9,404 nucleotides of DNA from Chloroflexota bacterium (GTDB taxonomy: Bacteria > Chloroflexota > Dehalococcoidia > Lucifugimonadales > Lucifugimonadaceae), in the NCBI GenBank assembly GCA_030831265.1, contig JAURLM010000099.1, forward strand, positions 1-9,404. Reading direction: 5' to 3'. The notes beneath the pieces were generated by a model, which searched no databases, was not told the origin of the DNA, and worked only from the letters and a program-made list of their open reading frames with translations. Both the position numbers and the translations under genes were made by a program. This document shows, piece after piece, positions 1-5,983 of this stretch (position 1 is the first letter of the stretch; every line of letters starts with the position of its first letter).

Positions 1-1185
1 AGACTGTCCCATATCATCCGTGCCGTCCTCGAAGCTGAAATAGGTCAGGATATCCAGGCCGTTGTAGGCCCAGCGACCAAGCATGTCTGCAAGCCATAAC
101 GCAGCCGTGTGATTGCCGTTGATCGGCTCATCATGCCTTGACGAGTGAACGCCCATCTCGGTGAGCGCCATCAACTGCCCCGGCGATTCAGAACGTGAAG
201 GCTCAAACACCTCCTGCTTCATGCTCTCAGCAATGGCACGCCTGTTCGCAAGCGGTTCGAGCTTGTTTAGCGGTATCAGGTCACCGGGGCATCTGAACCC
301 GGACTGGCAGGATTCTCCAACGGCCAGTTGATGTGAGAACAGCGCTTCGAGTGAACCACCCTGGTAGCTGTAAGCCTTCGGGTCACTGTTCCAGCGCGTC
401 AACTGGTACCAGTGAAATGAAAGGACATCCGGGCCGCCATTAGCCTGTGGAGGCAATGCATCGTACCAATCGGTTCGATGCTGGAATGCGATGGATGGGC
501 CGAGGAGCTTGATGCTTGGATCTACCAGCTTCAGTGCGGATGAATACTCAACGAACCGCCGTGCATACTCATCTCGGCTGACGCATTCAGTGATGTCGAT
601 CTCGTTGCCAAGCTCCCAGAACTGGAAGTTGTAGTCATGTTCGATGTTCGTGTAGTGGACGAGATCAGCCCACATCGCCGGGTTGTTGTCGCAGATATTG
701 ACCTGCATCACCGTCCCCGCACCAATTTCGCTGGCAAAGGTGGCGTAGCTGTCTATCAGTGATGGACGGTACGCATGGCCATACTCGAACTGATCGCCAG
801 TTTGCGGATCCGTGTACGTCCAGGTGCCGTCCTCTGGAGCGATGCCCGCCCGATCCCAGCCAATCCGGTTGACCCAGAGTCCTCCGGCGAAGCGGATCAC
901 GCCAGGTTTGAGCAGTTTTGCCGCCTCGATCATCGCCAGCCTGCGAGGGGAATCCGGTTCCTGGATGCCGCCCCACAACCAGTTCCAGTTGTTCATCGCG
1001 AAGCCGCGTATGTCCGGACTGAATGGATACACCTCGTTCGAGGCGTCCACGGTGATTTCGACAGGACCGACATGCTCAGTGGGAGAGGCGCATGAGATAA
1101 ATGCAAATGCCAGCAGTAACGACAGGGCCAGCCATATTGCGGCTTGCGGACGGTTGCGCACTGTTGTGGGTGATGCAGCGGTCAT
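1..1185 (-). CDS. Lipoprotein glycoside hydrolase, clan GH-A type (partial, C-terminus beyond window)
   Basis: The frame is open from an ATG at 1185 to the window edge (395 codons, no stop), so the C-terminus is missing. The N-terminus is a lipoprotein signal: arginines at 10 and 12, a hydrophobic stretch at about 17-30, and a lipobox-like FISC with Cys32 as the lipidation site, so the enzyme should be anchored outside the cytoplasm. The body resembles clan GH-A (alpha/beta)8 glycosidases of the GH39/GH51/GH79 kind. It has VIRFAGG near 96-102, FWELGNE at 189-195 (Glu195 the likely acid/base), SFHWYQ at 257-261, and LTEMG at 341-345 (Glu343 the likely nucleophile). Substrate cannot be told from sequence. 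An in-frame ATG 18 bases upstream (1203) is possible; 1185 was chosen because a weak purine-rich AGAGAG precedes it. The gene follows the polysaccharide operon but lies beyond a hairpin, so it may be transcribed separately. A role in cutting or releasing the polymer is inference. Confidence 0.85.
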   Translation of the reverse strand, partial: MTAASPTTVRNRPQAAIWLALSLLLAFAFISCASPTEHVGPVEITVDASNEVYPFSPDIRGFAMNNWNWLWGGIQEPDSPRRLAMIEAAKLLKPGVIRFAGGLWVNRIGWDRAGIAPEDGTWTYTDPQTGDQFEYGHAYRPSLIDSYATFASEIGAGTVMQVNICDNNPAMWADLVHYTNIEHDYNFQFWELGNEIDITECVSRDEYARRFVEYSSALKLVDPSIKLLGPSIAFQHRTDWYDALPPQANGGPDVLSFHWYQLTRWNSDPKAYSYQGGSLEALFSHQLAVGESCQSGFRCPGDLIPLNKLEPLANRRAIAESMKQEVFEPSRSESPGQLMALTEMGVHSSRHDEPINGNHTAALWLADMLGRWAYNGLDILTYFSFEDGTDDMGQS

Positions 1186-1232
1186 GGTTCTCTCTGGTTG
1201 CATTGATACCGAACCGTCTCGTTTCCTGATGC

Positions 1233-1264
1233 GAAACAGCCCCGGAGAGTACCGGGGCTGTTTC
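1233..1264 (-). terminator. Hairpin terminator after the aminotransferase gene
   Basis: There is a perfect 13-bp inverted repeat (arms 1233-1245 and 1252-1264) around a 6-base loop, with a GC-rich upper stem and a run of A-U pairs at the base. Beyond a 2-base bulge, TGAT/ATCA extends the pairing. It starts 38 bases after the aminotransferase stop and is 47 bases before the glycosidase ATG. The transcript has UGUUUC inside the 3' arm but no long U-tract after it, so termination may be partial. Because it is palindromic, it could act on either strand. Confidence 0.7.
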
Positions 1265-1302
1265 ATCAGCGTCGTTCAATCAGCAGCAGCTTAAGTCGTT
1301 GC

Positions 1303-2418
1303 TTATCCGGCAATACGCAGAGATGCCGCTGCTTTCTTCACCTGCTGTGCCACGAATTGCGCCTGTTCTTCGGTCAGTTCAGGGTACATCGGCAATGACA
1401 GGCAATCCCGTGCGTTCTGCTCGCAGTTCGGAAAGTCACCTTCGGAATGTCCCATGTAACTCAGTGCGGGTTGCATGTGCAGCGGAATCGGGTAGTGGAC
1501 TCCGCTGGCAACACCGGCTGCCTTGAGCGCTTCTGCAATTTCGTCACGCTTCGGTGTGCGGACAACGTATAGATGGTATACAGGCTTGAAGCCGGGCTGT
1601 TCCGCCGGGAGTCGCACACCGGCATCCTGCAACAGCTCTCCGTAGATTGCTGCCGCCGCCCGCCGCTGGTCAGTCCACTTTTCCATGTGCGCCAGCTTGA
1701 CCTTCAAAATGGCTGCCTGGAGAGAATCCAGCCGACTGTTAAATCCGAGGACCCGGTGTTCGTACTTGTCAGAGCGACCGTGATCTCGGAGCAAGCGAAC
1801 TTCGTCAGCGATGGCTTCGTCGTTCGTTACCACGCCACCGGCATCACCGTATGCGCCAAGATTCTTCCCGGGGTAGAACGAAAAGCAGGCTACGTCACCG
1901 AAGCCGCCGATACGTGTTCCCTTGTATTCGGCGCCATGTGCTTGCGCTGCATCTTCCACGACCTTGAGGCCGTGCTTGCGAGCGATATCAAGGATAGGAT
2001 CCATATCGACCGGGTAACCATAGAGGTGCACCGGGATGATGGCCTTCGTACGATCCGTGATTGCCGCTTCAATCAGAGCCGGGTCGATGTTGTTGGTTTC
2101 TTCGTCAACGTCAACAAAAACTGGCTTTGCGCCAACTCCTGCTATCGCCTCAACCGTGGCGATGAAGGTTGACGGTGAGGTAATAACCTCGTCGCCTTCA
2201 CCGACTCCACAGGCGATCAAGGCCAGGCGCAGAGCTTCGGTGCCTGATGAGACGCCAATGGCGAACTTGGCTCCGCAGTACTCTGCGAATGCATCTTCAA
2301 ATGACGAAACTTCGCTGCCGCCGATGAAGCTGGTGTTGTCCAGCACCCGCTGGATAGCCTCATCTATTTCATCACGAATCAAGTCGTACTGTGCTTTCAG
2401 ATCAACGAGTGGGATCAC
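1303..2418 (-). CDS. DegT/DnrJ/EryC1/StrS-family sugar aminotransferase (WbpE-like)
   Basis: PLP-dependent enzyme that transfers an amino group, usually from glutamate, to a keto-sugar nucleotide in the cytoplasm. At 371 residues it has the normal family length. Visible motifs are SSGTEAL at 57-63 (phosphate binding), VVEDAAQAHGA at 153-163 with Asp156 expected to pair with the pyridine nitrogen and Gln159 beside it, SFYPGKNLGAYGDAG at 180-194 with Lys185 as the Schiff-base lysine, and HYPIPLH at 308-314. The start is GTG at 2418, supported by an AAAGGAG site (AGGAG at 2430-2426) with 7-base spacing. It follows the Gfo/Idh oxidoreductase by 55 bases. That pairing is the one seen for WbpB/WbpE, where the oxidoreductase makes a 3-keto sugar and the aminotransferase makes the 3-amino sugar. 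The exact substrate (3-amino uronic acid or another amino sugar) is inferred; family membership is secure. Confidence 0.93.
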   Translation of the reverse strand: MIPLVDLKAQYDLIRDEIDEAIQRVLDNTSFIGGSEVSSFEDAFAEYCGAKFAIGVSSGTEALRLALIACGVGEGDEVITSPSTFIATVEAIAGVGAKPVFVDVDEETNNIDPALIEAAITDRTKAIIPVHLYGYPVDMDPILDIARKHGLKVVEDAAQAHGAEYKGTRIGGFGDVACFSFYPGKNLGAYGDAGGVVTNDEAIADEVRLLRDHGRSDKYEHRVLGFNSRLDSLQAAILKVKLAHMEKWTDQRRAAAAIYGELLQDAGVRLPAEQPGFKPVYHLYVVRTPKRDEIAEALKAAGVASGVHYPIPLHMQPALSYMGHSEGDFPNCEQNARDCLSLPMYPELTEEQAQFVAQQVKKAAASLRIAG

Positions 2419-2423
2419 GCTGG

Positions 2424-2432
2424 ATCTCCTTT
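2424..2432 (-). promoter_or_regulatory. Shine-Dalgarno that sets the GTG start of the aminotransferase
   Basis: The minus strand reads AAAGGAG here, with 7 bases between AGGAG and the GTG at 2418. This near-consensus site supports a GTG rather than a downstream start, and the encoded N-terminus (IPLVDLKAQY) is the usual beginning of the family. Confidence 0.75.
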
Positions 2433-2434
2433 GA

Positions 2435-2461
2435 ATCCGCCGGAGAACATACCTCGGCGAT
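2435..2461 (-). other. Possible hairpin in the leader between oxidoreductase and aminotransferase
   Basis: Two arms (2435-2445 and 2453-2461) can pair over 9 bp with two single-base bulges around a 7-base loop, directly before the Shine-Dalgarno at 2430-2426. A T-rich run precedes it on the transcribed sense, so it is not a terminator in the operon direction. It may be an RNA processing or stability element, or chance. Confidence 0.3.
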
Positions 2462-2473
2462 AAGAAAAACTAG

Positions 2474-3496
2474 CTAAACCGGCTGTAGTGCAAGGTTGGT
2501 CACAAGGGGCATTGGCTTGCCGTCAGCGTCCATTGACTGCTGGGCGGCTTCAAGTATCTGAACCACGAGCAGGCCATTGTTTCCATCAGCTTTTGGCTTG
2601 TCGCCAGTCTTGATGGAAGAGACGAAATCACCCACCTCTTTTGCAAGTGGCTCATCGCCTGGTATATCGAGGGTGTACGAGGTCCCCTTGCGGAGTTCAA
2701 ACGGGCCTTTCCCGCTTGCAGGTGGCACAGCCTGCTTATCCACAATGGTCACTTTGTCCGTTGGTGCCACGTCATCGTAGTCCGCCATTCGGCGCGAGCC
2801 GACGACCGTTACCTGGCGCACTTTGGCCGGGTCCAGCCAGCTGATGTGGATATTAGCGATCTGGCCGGTGGGGAACGTCAGGGTCATGTAGACCACGTCC
2901 TGTACGCCGGGTGTCAGAAAGCTTCGGCCGTTTGCAGACACCTCGGAAGGCACCTGTCCAAGCAGTTCGAGCACGATCGAAACATCATGTGGTGCAAGGC
3001 TCCACATGGCGTTGATGTCCGTCTGTACTCGTCCAAAGTTGCGGCGCTGGGTCTGGAGATAGTAGATGTCACCAAGCACGCCATCCTGGATAGCCTTCTT
3101 GAGGCTGCATACGGCTGGTGAGTACAAAAATGTGTGCCCGACCATTAGCGTCAGGGACTTGCTGTTCGCCAGTTCAACAAGCTGTTCAGCCTCACGGCTG
3201 TTCATGGCCAGTGGCTTCTCAACAAGTACGTGCTTGCCGTGAAGCAATGCCTGCTTTGCCATTTCGAAGTGAGTCCGCGCCGGTGTTGCAACAACGATAG
3301 CGTCAATGTCTTTCGCGTTCAGCAGGTCAGAATATTGATCTGTGAGGCGGACATCAGGGTAAGCATCGCCGATAGCCGCTCGACGCTCTGGGGATAGATC
3401 ACAACATGCAACCAGTTGGCTATCTGGGTTTTGGTTGAAATTGCGGACCAGGTTTGGCCCCCAGTATCCAAATCCCGCCACGGCGACTCGAATCAT
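2474..3496 (-). CDS. Gfo/Idh/MocA-family NAD(P)-dependent sugar-nucleotide oxidoreductase (WbpB-like)
   Basis: Cytoplasmic dehydrogenase of 340 residues, normal for the family. The N-terminal Rossmann fold shows AGFGYWGPN at 7-15, an acidic residue after the second strand (CCD, 31-33) for cofactor ribose, VVATPARTH at 68-76, and HVLVEKPLA at 89-97, where Lys94 of EKP is the catalytic/substrate-binding lysine. The C-terminal alpha/beta domain has WSLAPHDVSI at 165-174, with His170 in the position typical of the second catalytic residue. I place the start at the ATG of 3496, not the adjacent in-frame TTG at 3499: AAGGAG at 3508-3503 lies 6 bases from the ATG but only 3 from the TTG. It sits between the dehydrogenase and the aminotransferase. 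The likely job is oxidising a hydroxyl (C3 in the WbpB precedent) of a UDP-sugar or UDP-uronate so that the next gene can aminate it. Substrate is inference. Confidence 0.9.
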   Translation of the reverse strand: MIRVAVAGFGYWGPNLVRNFNQNPDSQLVACCDLSPERRAAIGDAYPDVRLTDQYSDLLNAKDIDAIVVATPARTHFEMAKQALLHGKHVLVEKPLAMNSREAEQLVELANSKSLTLMVGHTFLYSPAVCSLKKAIQDGVLGDIYYLQTQRRNFGRVQTDINAMWSLAPHDVSIVLELLGQVPSEVSANGRSFLTPGVQDVVYMTLTFPTGQIANIHISWLDPAKVRQVTVVGSRRMADYDDVAPTDKVTIVDKQAVPPASGKGPFELRKGTSYTLDIPGDEPLAKEVGDFVSSIKTGDKPKADGNNGLLVVQILEAAQQSMDADGKPMPLVTNLALQPV

Positions 3497-3502
3497 CAAA
3501 TT

Positions 3503-3508
3503 CTCCTT
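3503..3508 (-). promoter_or_regulatory. Shine-Dalgarno of the Gfo/Idh oxidoreductase
   Basis: AAGGAG on the minus strand, with 6 bases to the ATG at 3496. The spacing decides between the overlapping candidate starts TTG (3499) and ATG (3496) in favour of ATG. Confidence 0.75.
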
Positions 3509-3510
3509 GC

Positions 3511-3526
3511 GCCAGCGACAGCCGGC
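3511..3526 (-). other. Possible small hairpin just before the oxidoreductase ribosome site
   Basis: The minus-strand RNA can form a 6-bp stem (arms 3521-3526 and 3511-3516, one G-U pair) with a UGUC tetraloop, ending two bases before the AAGGAG. It lies in the 57-base gap after the dehydrogenase stop. It may mark a processing or translation-control site, but it is short enough to be chance. Confidence 0.3.
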
Positions 3527-3553
3527 AATCTACCCGTCGAAAAACAGTCGTGC

Positions 3554-4897
3554 CTATTCCGTTACACGTGCAGGCACATACTCATCAACGAGATGGGATT
3601 CCCGGACACCGACACCAATGTAGGTAAGTCCTGCCGCCGCGGCCTTCTCAGAAGTGAACAGAGCTCGTCCGTCCGCAAGGATTCGGCCTTGCATCTTTGA
3701 GCGAACCCAGTCCAGGTCCAGAGCCCGGAATTCCTGCCACTCGGTAGCGATAATCACGGCATCAGCACCGTCAATAGCCTCATCGACGCTCACAGCACGA
3801 TTTACAGGCTGCTTGAACATATCTTCGGTGTGAATTGCCTCTGGATCGTAGTAGGTCACGGAGGCATTTAACCGCTGCAATTCCTGGATCACTCTTATAG
3901 CCGGTGAATGACGGGTGTCATCTGTGTCTGACTTGAATGCCAGGCCCAGTACCGCAACTTTCTTCCCATCAAGCGAATCGGCAGCCACGTCTACGCGTTC
4001 AACCAACCTGCGTGCCTGGGAATCATTCACCTTCATCACGCTGTTCAGGAGCGTGGATTCAAGTCCGGCCATCTTGAAGTGACTGCTCAGGATGGCGGTG
4101 TCCTTCGGGAGGCAGGAGCCACCGTAACCGAGACCGGCTCGCAGGTAGTCCATGCCGATGCGTGGGTCCATACCAATGCCGCGTGCAACGTCACGGACGT
4201 TTACGCCTTCGGCTTCACACAGGCTCGCCAGCTCGTTGATGAACGTCAGCTTTGTTGCCAGGAACGCGTTGGATGCGAACTTGATCATCTCTGCTGTGTC
4301 TGCGTCCGTGTACATCACCGGCGCTTTGAGATTTTCGTACAGGCTTGCGACTTCTCGTGCGTCTTCCTGGCCGTTTGTGGAACCTACCACTACACGGTTC
4401 GGGTGCATAAAGTCAGATACAGCGTGGCCTTCCCGGAGGAATTCAGGGTTGGCAACAACACGCGCTTTGCCGCGTCCATTCAGAACAGCATTCAACATGC
4501 CAGCCATCTTGCGGGATGTGCGAGGCGGAACGCTGCTCTTGTTGACGATGATGGTGCGACCAGCTTCGATGCGGCGCCCGACAGAGTTGTAGGCGGATTC
4601 CAGGTAGTGAAGATCAACGTGCCCATCATCATGTGCCGGTGTGCCAACACACATGAACACGAAATCAGCTTCAGACAACGCATCAATAGAAGTGGAGAAC
4701 TTGAGCCGACCTGACTTGAGGTTCTTCTTCACCAGTGGCTCTAGGTCTGGCTCATAAATAGGAATGATGCCTTCGGAAAGAGTCGTAACTTTTGCCTGAT
4801 CGATGTCGATACACGTCACCTGGTGACCAATCTCGGCAAAACACGCACCGGTTACGAGGCCCACATAGCCAGAGCCGAGTACGTATATGTTCTTCAT
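3554..4897 (-). CDS. ugd: UDP-glucose/GDP-mannose-family 6-dehydrogenase module, possible separate product (447 aa)
   Basis: This is the 3' part of the fused frame, listed apart because it has its own start signals. It converts a UDP-hexose to the UDP-uronic acid with two NAD+ in the cytoplasm. Counting from the internal Met: Rossmann motif YVLGSGYVGLVTGACFAE at 5-22, cofactor aspartates in CIDID at 29-33, CVGTP at 83-87, NKSSVPP at 119-125, NPEFLREG at 150-157, a central helical domain with FASNAFLATKLTFINE at 207-222, catalytic Cys262 in GYGGSCLPKD (257-266), second Rossmann domain from about 312, and LGLAFKSDTDDTRHSP at 317-332. Full length, with no missing catalytic residue. The sequence looks closest to Ugd/TuaD enzymes making UDP-glucuronate, but a UDP-GlcNAc substrate (WbpA-like) cannot be excluded and would fit the following oxidoreductase/aminotransferase pair better. 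Confidence 0.8.
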   Translation of the reverse strand: MKNIYVLGSGYVGLVTGACFAEIGHQVTCIDIDQAKVTTLSEGIIPIYEPDLEPLVKKNLKSGRLKFSTSIDALSEADFVFMCVGTPAHDDGHVDLHYLESAYNSVGRRIEAGRTIIVNKSSVPPRTSRKMAGMLNAVLNGRGKARVVANPEFLREGHAVSDFMHPNRVVVGSTNGQEDAREVASLYENLKAPVMYTDADTAEMIKFASNAFLATKLTFINELASLCEAEGVNVRDVARGIGMDPRIGMDYLRAGLGYGGSCLPKDTAILSSHFKMAGLESTLLNSVMKVNDSQARRLVERVDVAADSLDGKKVAVLGLAFKSDTDDTRHSPAIRVIQELQRLNASVTYYDPEAIHTEDMFKQPVNRAVSVDEAIDGADAVIIATEWQEFRALDLDWVRSKMQGRILADGRALFTSEKAAAAGLTYIGVGVRESHLVDEYVPARVTE

Positions 4898-5983
4898 TCC
4901 ACCACTCCTTGCGTCGGTCGTGCGGCTTGCCCGTTCCGTAGGGCTTTGTTCTGCCGCCACCCTGTGAATATTGCTCGTACCTGGTTCTTGTTCGGGAGTT
5001 CCAACGGGTGCGCCTTGCATGGACTCATGTGTCGCGATAATGAGCCTTGCGAGCTTTTGCGAGTCATGCCGCACCAACGTCCCAGTTGTTGCAACGTCTC
5101 CGAGAACCAGTGTGGGTGTTGATCCTGGTGTTGGCATCATGTCTATTGCTACAGGTGACGCCTGTTCGTTCGCGTACTTTTCTAGGAGATCCGCTGAGAA
5201 CCGGTGCTCATTTGCTATCACCACGTCGATGCTGTCGGTCGATCCTAGATAACGCTGGATCTCACTGGTGAAGTTCGAGAGGCCGAAACCATCCGTTTCG
5301 CCGTGTTTCGTCATCAGGTTGGTCACATAGATGCGGGTGCCTGCGCATTTCTGTATAGCTTCAGGAACACCGCTGACCAATAGATTTGGGATCAGGGAGG
5401 TGTAGAGGTCCCCCGGCCCGATGATGAGTATGTCTGCGTTGGATATGGCCTCACGGGCTGAATTGGTGATCGTCGGCTGTGGGTCAAGGAAAACGCGCTT
5501 GATCTTGAGGTGCGGCTTGATAGTACGGACGTCGATGTTCGTCTCGCCGTGGATGATCGTGCCGTCTTCCAGTTCGGCGAACAGGCGGGTGTCACCTGTT
5601 GTGACCGGTAGTACCTGCCCGCGGATGTTTAGTACGCGGGATGCCTCCAGGATCGCCCCTTCGATACCGCCGGTGAGTTCACCAAGCGCAGTCAGGAACA
5701 GGTTGCCAAAGCTGTGGCCGTTCAGGCCGTTGCCTTTGTCGAATCGGTACTCAAACAGGGATCGCAGAGTTTTCTGGCGGTCATCACTCAATGCAACCAG
5801 TGCGCGCCGGACATCTCCGGGCGGAAGGTGACCGAATTCGTCTCGCAGGCGACCTGAACTGCCACCATCGTCTGCCATTGTCACGATTGCGGTGATGTTC
5901 TTGCTGTATCGCTTCAGTCCGGTCAGTGCCGTATAAGTTCCGGTACCGCCGCCGATAACCACAATATTCGGGTCTTCGATCAA
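3554..5983 (-). CDS. yvcK-ugd: Fused YvcK/CofD-like protein and UDP-sugar 6-dehydrogenase (809 aa)
   Basis: One uninterrupted frame encodes two complete proteins. Residues 1-320 are a YvcK (CofD-like, gluconeogenesis-factor) domain: IVVIGGGTGTYTAL at 7-20, MADDGGSSGRLRDE at 36-49, LPPGDVRRAL at 53-62, GNGLNGHSFGN at 84-94, GETNID at 146-151, IIGPGDLYTSLIPNLL at 187-202, and TNLMTKHGETDGF at 221-233. Its length matches stand-alone YvcK (about 320 residues). Residues 321-362 are a hydrophilic Pro/Thr/Glu/Ser-rich linker. Residues 363-809 are a complete UDP-glucose/GDP-mannose dehydrogenase. YvcK family proteins bind UDP-sugars and influence carbon flux and cell-wall growth; the dehydrogenase oxidises a UDP-sugar to a uronate. 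The start is TTG at 5983 (TTGA overlap with the glycosyltransferase stop) with a modest AAGGG 8 bases upstream; a stop lies just upstream in this frame. RapZ and WhiA, usual neighbours in Firmicutes, are absent. An internal ribosome site suggests the second half is also made alone. A sequencing indel joining two genes is the main alternative. Confidence 0.85.
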   Translation of the reverse strand: MIEDPNIVVIGGGTGTYTALTGLKRYSKNITAIVTMADDGGSSGRLRDEFGHLPPGDVRRALVALSDDRQKTLRSLFEYRFDKGNGLNGHSFGNLFLTALGELTGGIEGAILEASRVLNIRGQVLPVTTGDTRLFAELEDGTIIHGETNIDVRTIKPHLKIKRVFLDPQPTITNSAREAISNADILIIGPGDLYTSLIPNLLVSGVPEAIQKCAGTRIYVTNLMTKHGETDGFGLSNFTSEIQRYLGSTDSIDVVIANEHRFSADLLEKYANEQASPVAIDMMPTPGSTPTLVLGDVATTGTLVRHDSQKLARLIIATHESMQGAPVGTPEQEPGTSNIHRVAAEQSPTERASRTTDARSGGMKNIYVLGSGYVGLVTGACFAEIGHQVTCIDIDQAKVTTLSEGIIPIYEPDLEPLVKKNLKSGRLKFSTSIDALSEADFVFMCVGTPAHDDGHVDLHYLESAYNSVGRRIEAGRTIIVNKSSVPPRTSRKMAGMLNAVLNGRGKARVVANPEFLREGHAVSDFMHPNRVVVGSTNGQEDAREVASLYENLKAPVMYTDADTAEMIKFASNAFLATKLTFINELASLCEAEGVNVRDVARGIGMDPRIGMDYLRAGLGYGGSCLPKDTAILSSHFKMAGLESTLLNSVMKVNDSQARRLVERVDVAADSLDGKKVAVLGLAFKSDTDDTRHSPAIRVIQELQRLNASVTYYDPEAIHTEDMFKQPVNRAVSVDEAIDGADAVIIATEWQEFRALDLDWVRSKMQGRILADGRALFTSEKAAAAGLTYIGVGVRESHLVDEYVPARVTE
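4895..4910 (-). promoter_or_regulatory. Internal Shine-Dalgarno and ATG at the dehydrogenase start inside the fused gene
   Basis: Within the 809-codon frame, AAGGAG (4910-4905) stands 7 bases before an in-frame ATG (4897-4895). That ATG is residue 363 and is the expected first codon of a stand-alone dehydrogenase (MKNIYVLGSGYVG). This is a better initiation signal than the TTG/AAGGG at the front of the fused gene. It suggests either an ancestral separate gene or ongoing internal initiation that gives extra free dehydrogenase. A second frame closes with TGA overlapping this ATG (ATGA), as expected for any ATG followed by A. Confidence 0.7.

Noticed and set aside
812..1294. Plus-strand open frame of 160 codons and a minus-strand 103-codon frame at 665-976
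   Set aside because: Both overlap the glycosidase, whose long frame runs off the window edge and shows lipobox and catalytic motifs; the short frames show none.
1573..2172. Plus-strand open frame of 199 codons
   Set aside because: Antisense to the aminotransferase core, including the PLP lysine region; protein is cysteine/histidine-rich noise without motifs.
3497..3499. TTG as the start of the Gfo/Idh oxidoreductase
   Set aside because: Only 3 bases from the Shine-Dalgarno; the adjacent ATG at 3496 has proper spacing and gives the usual MIRVAVAGFG beginning.
4079..4714. Plus-strand open frame of 211 codons
   Set aside because: Antisense to the dehydrogenase catalytic region, which is fully conserved on the other strand; no family features.
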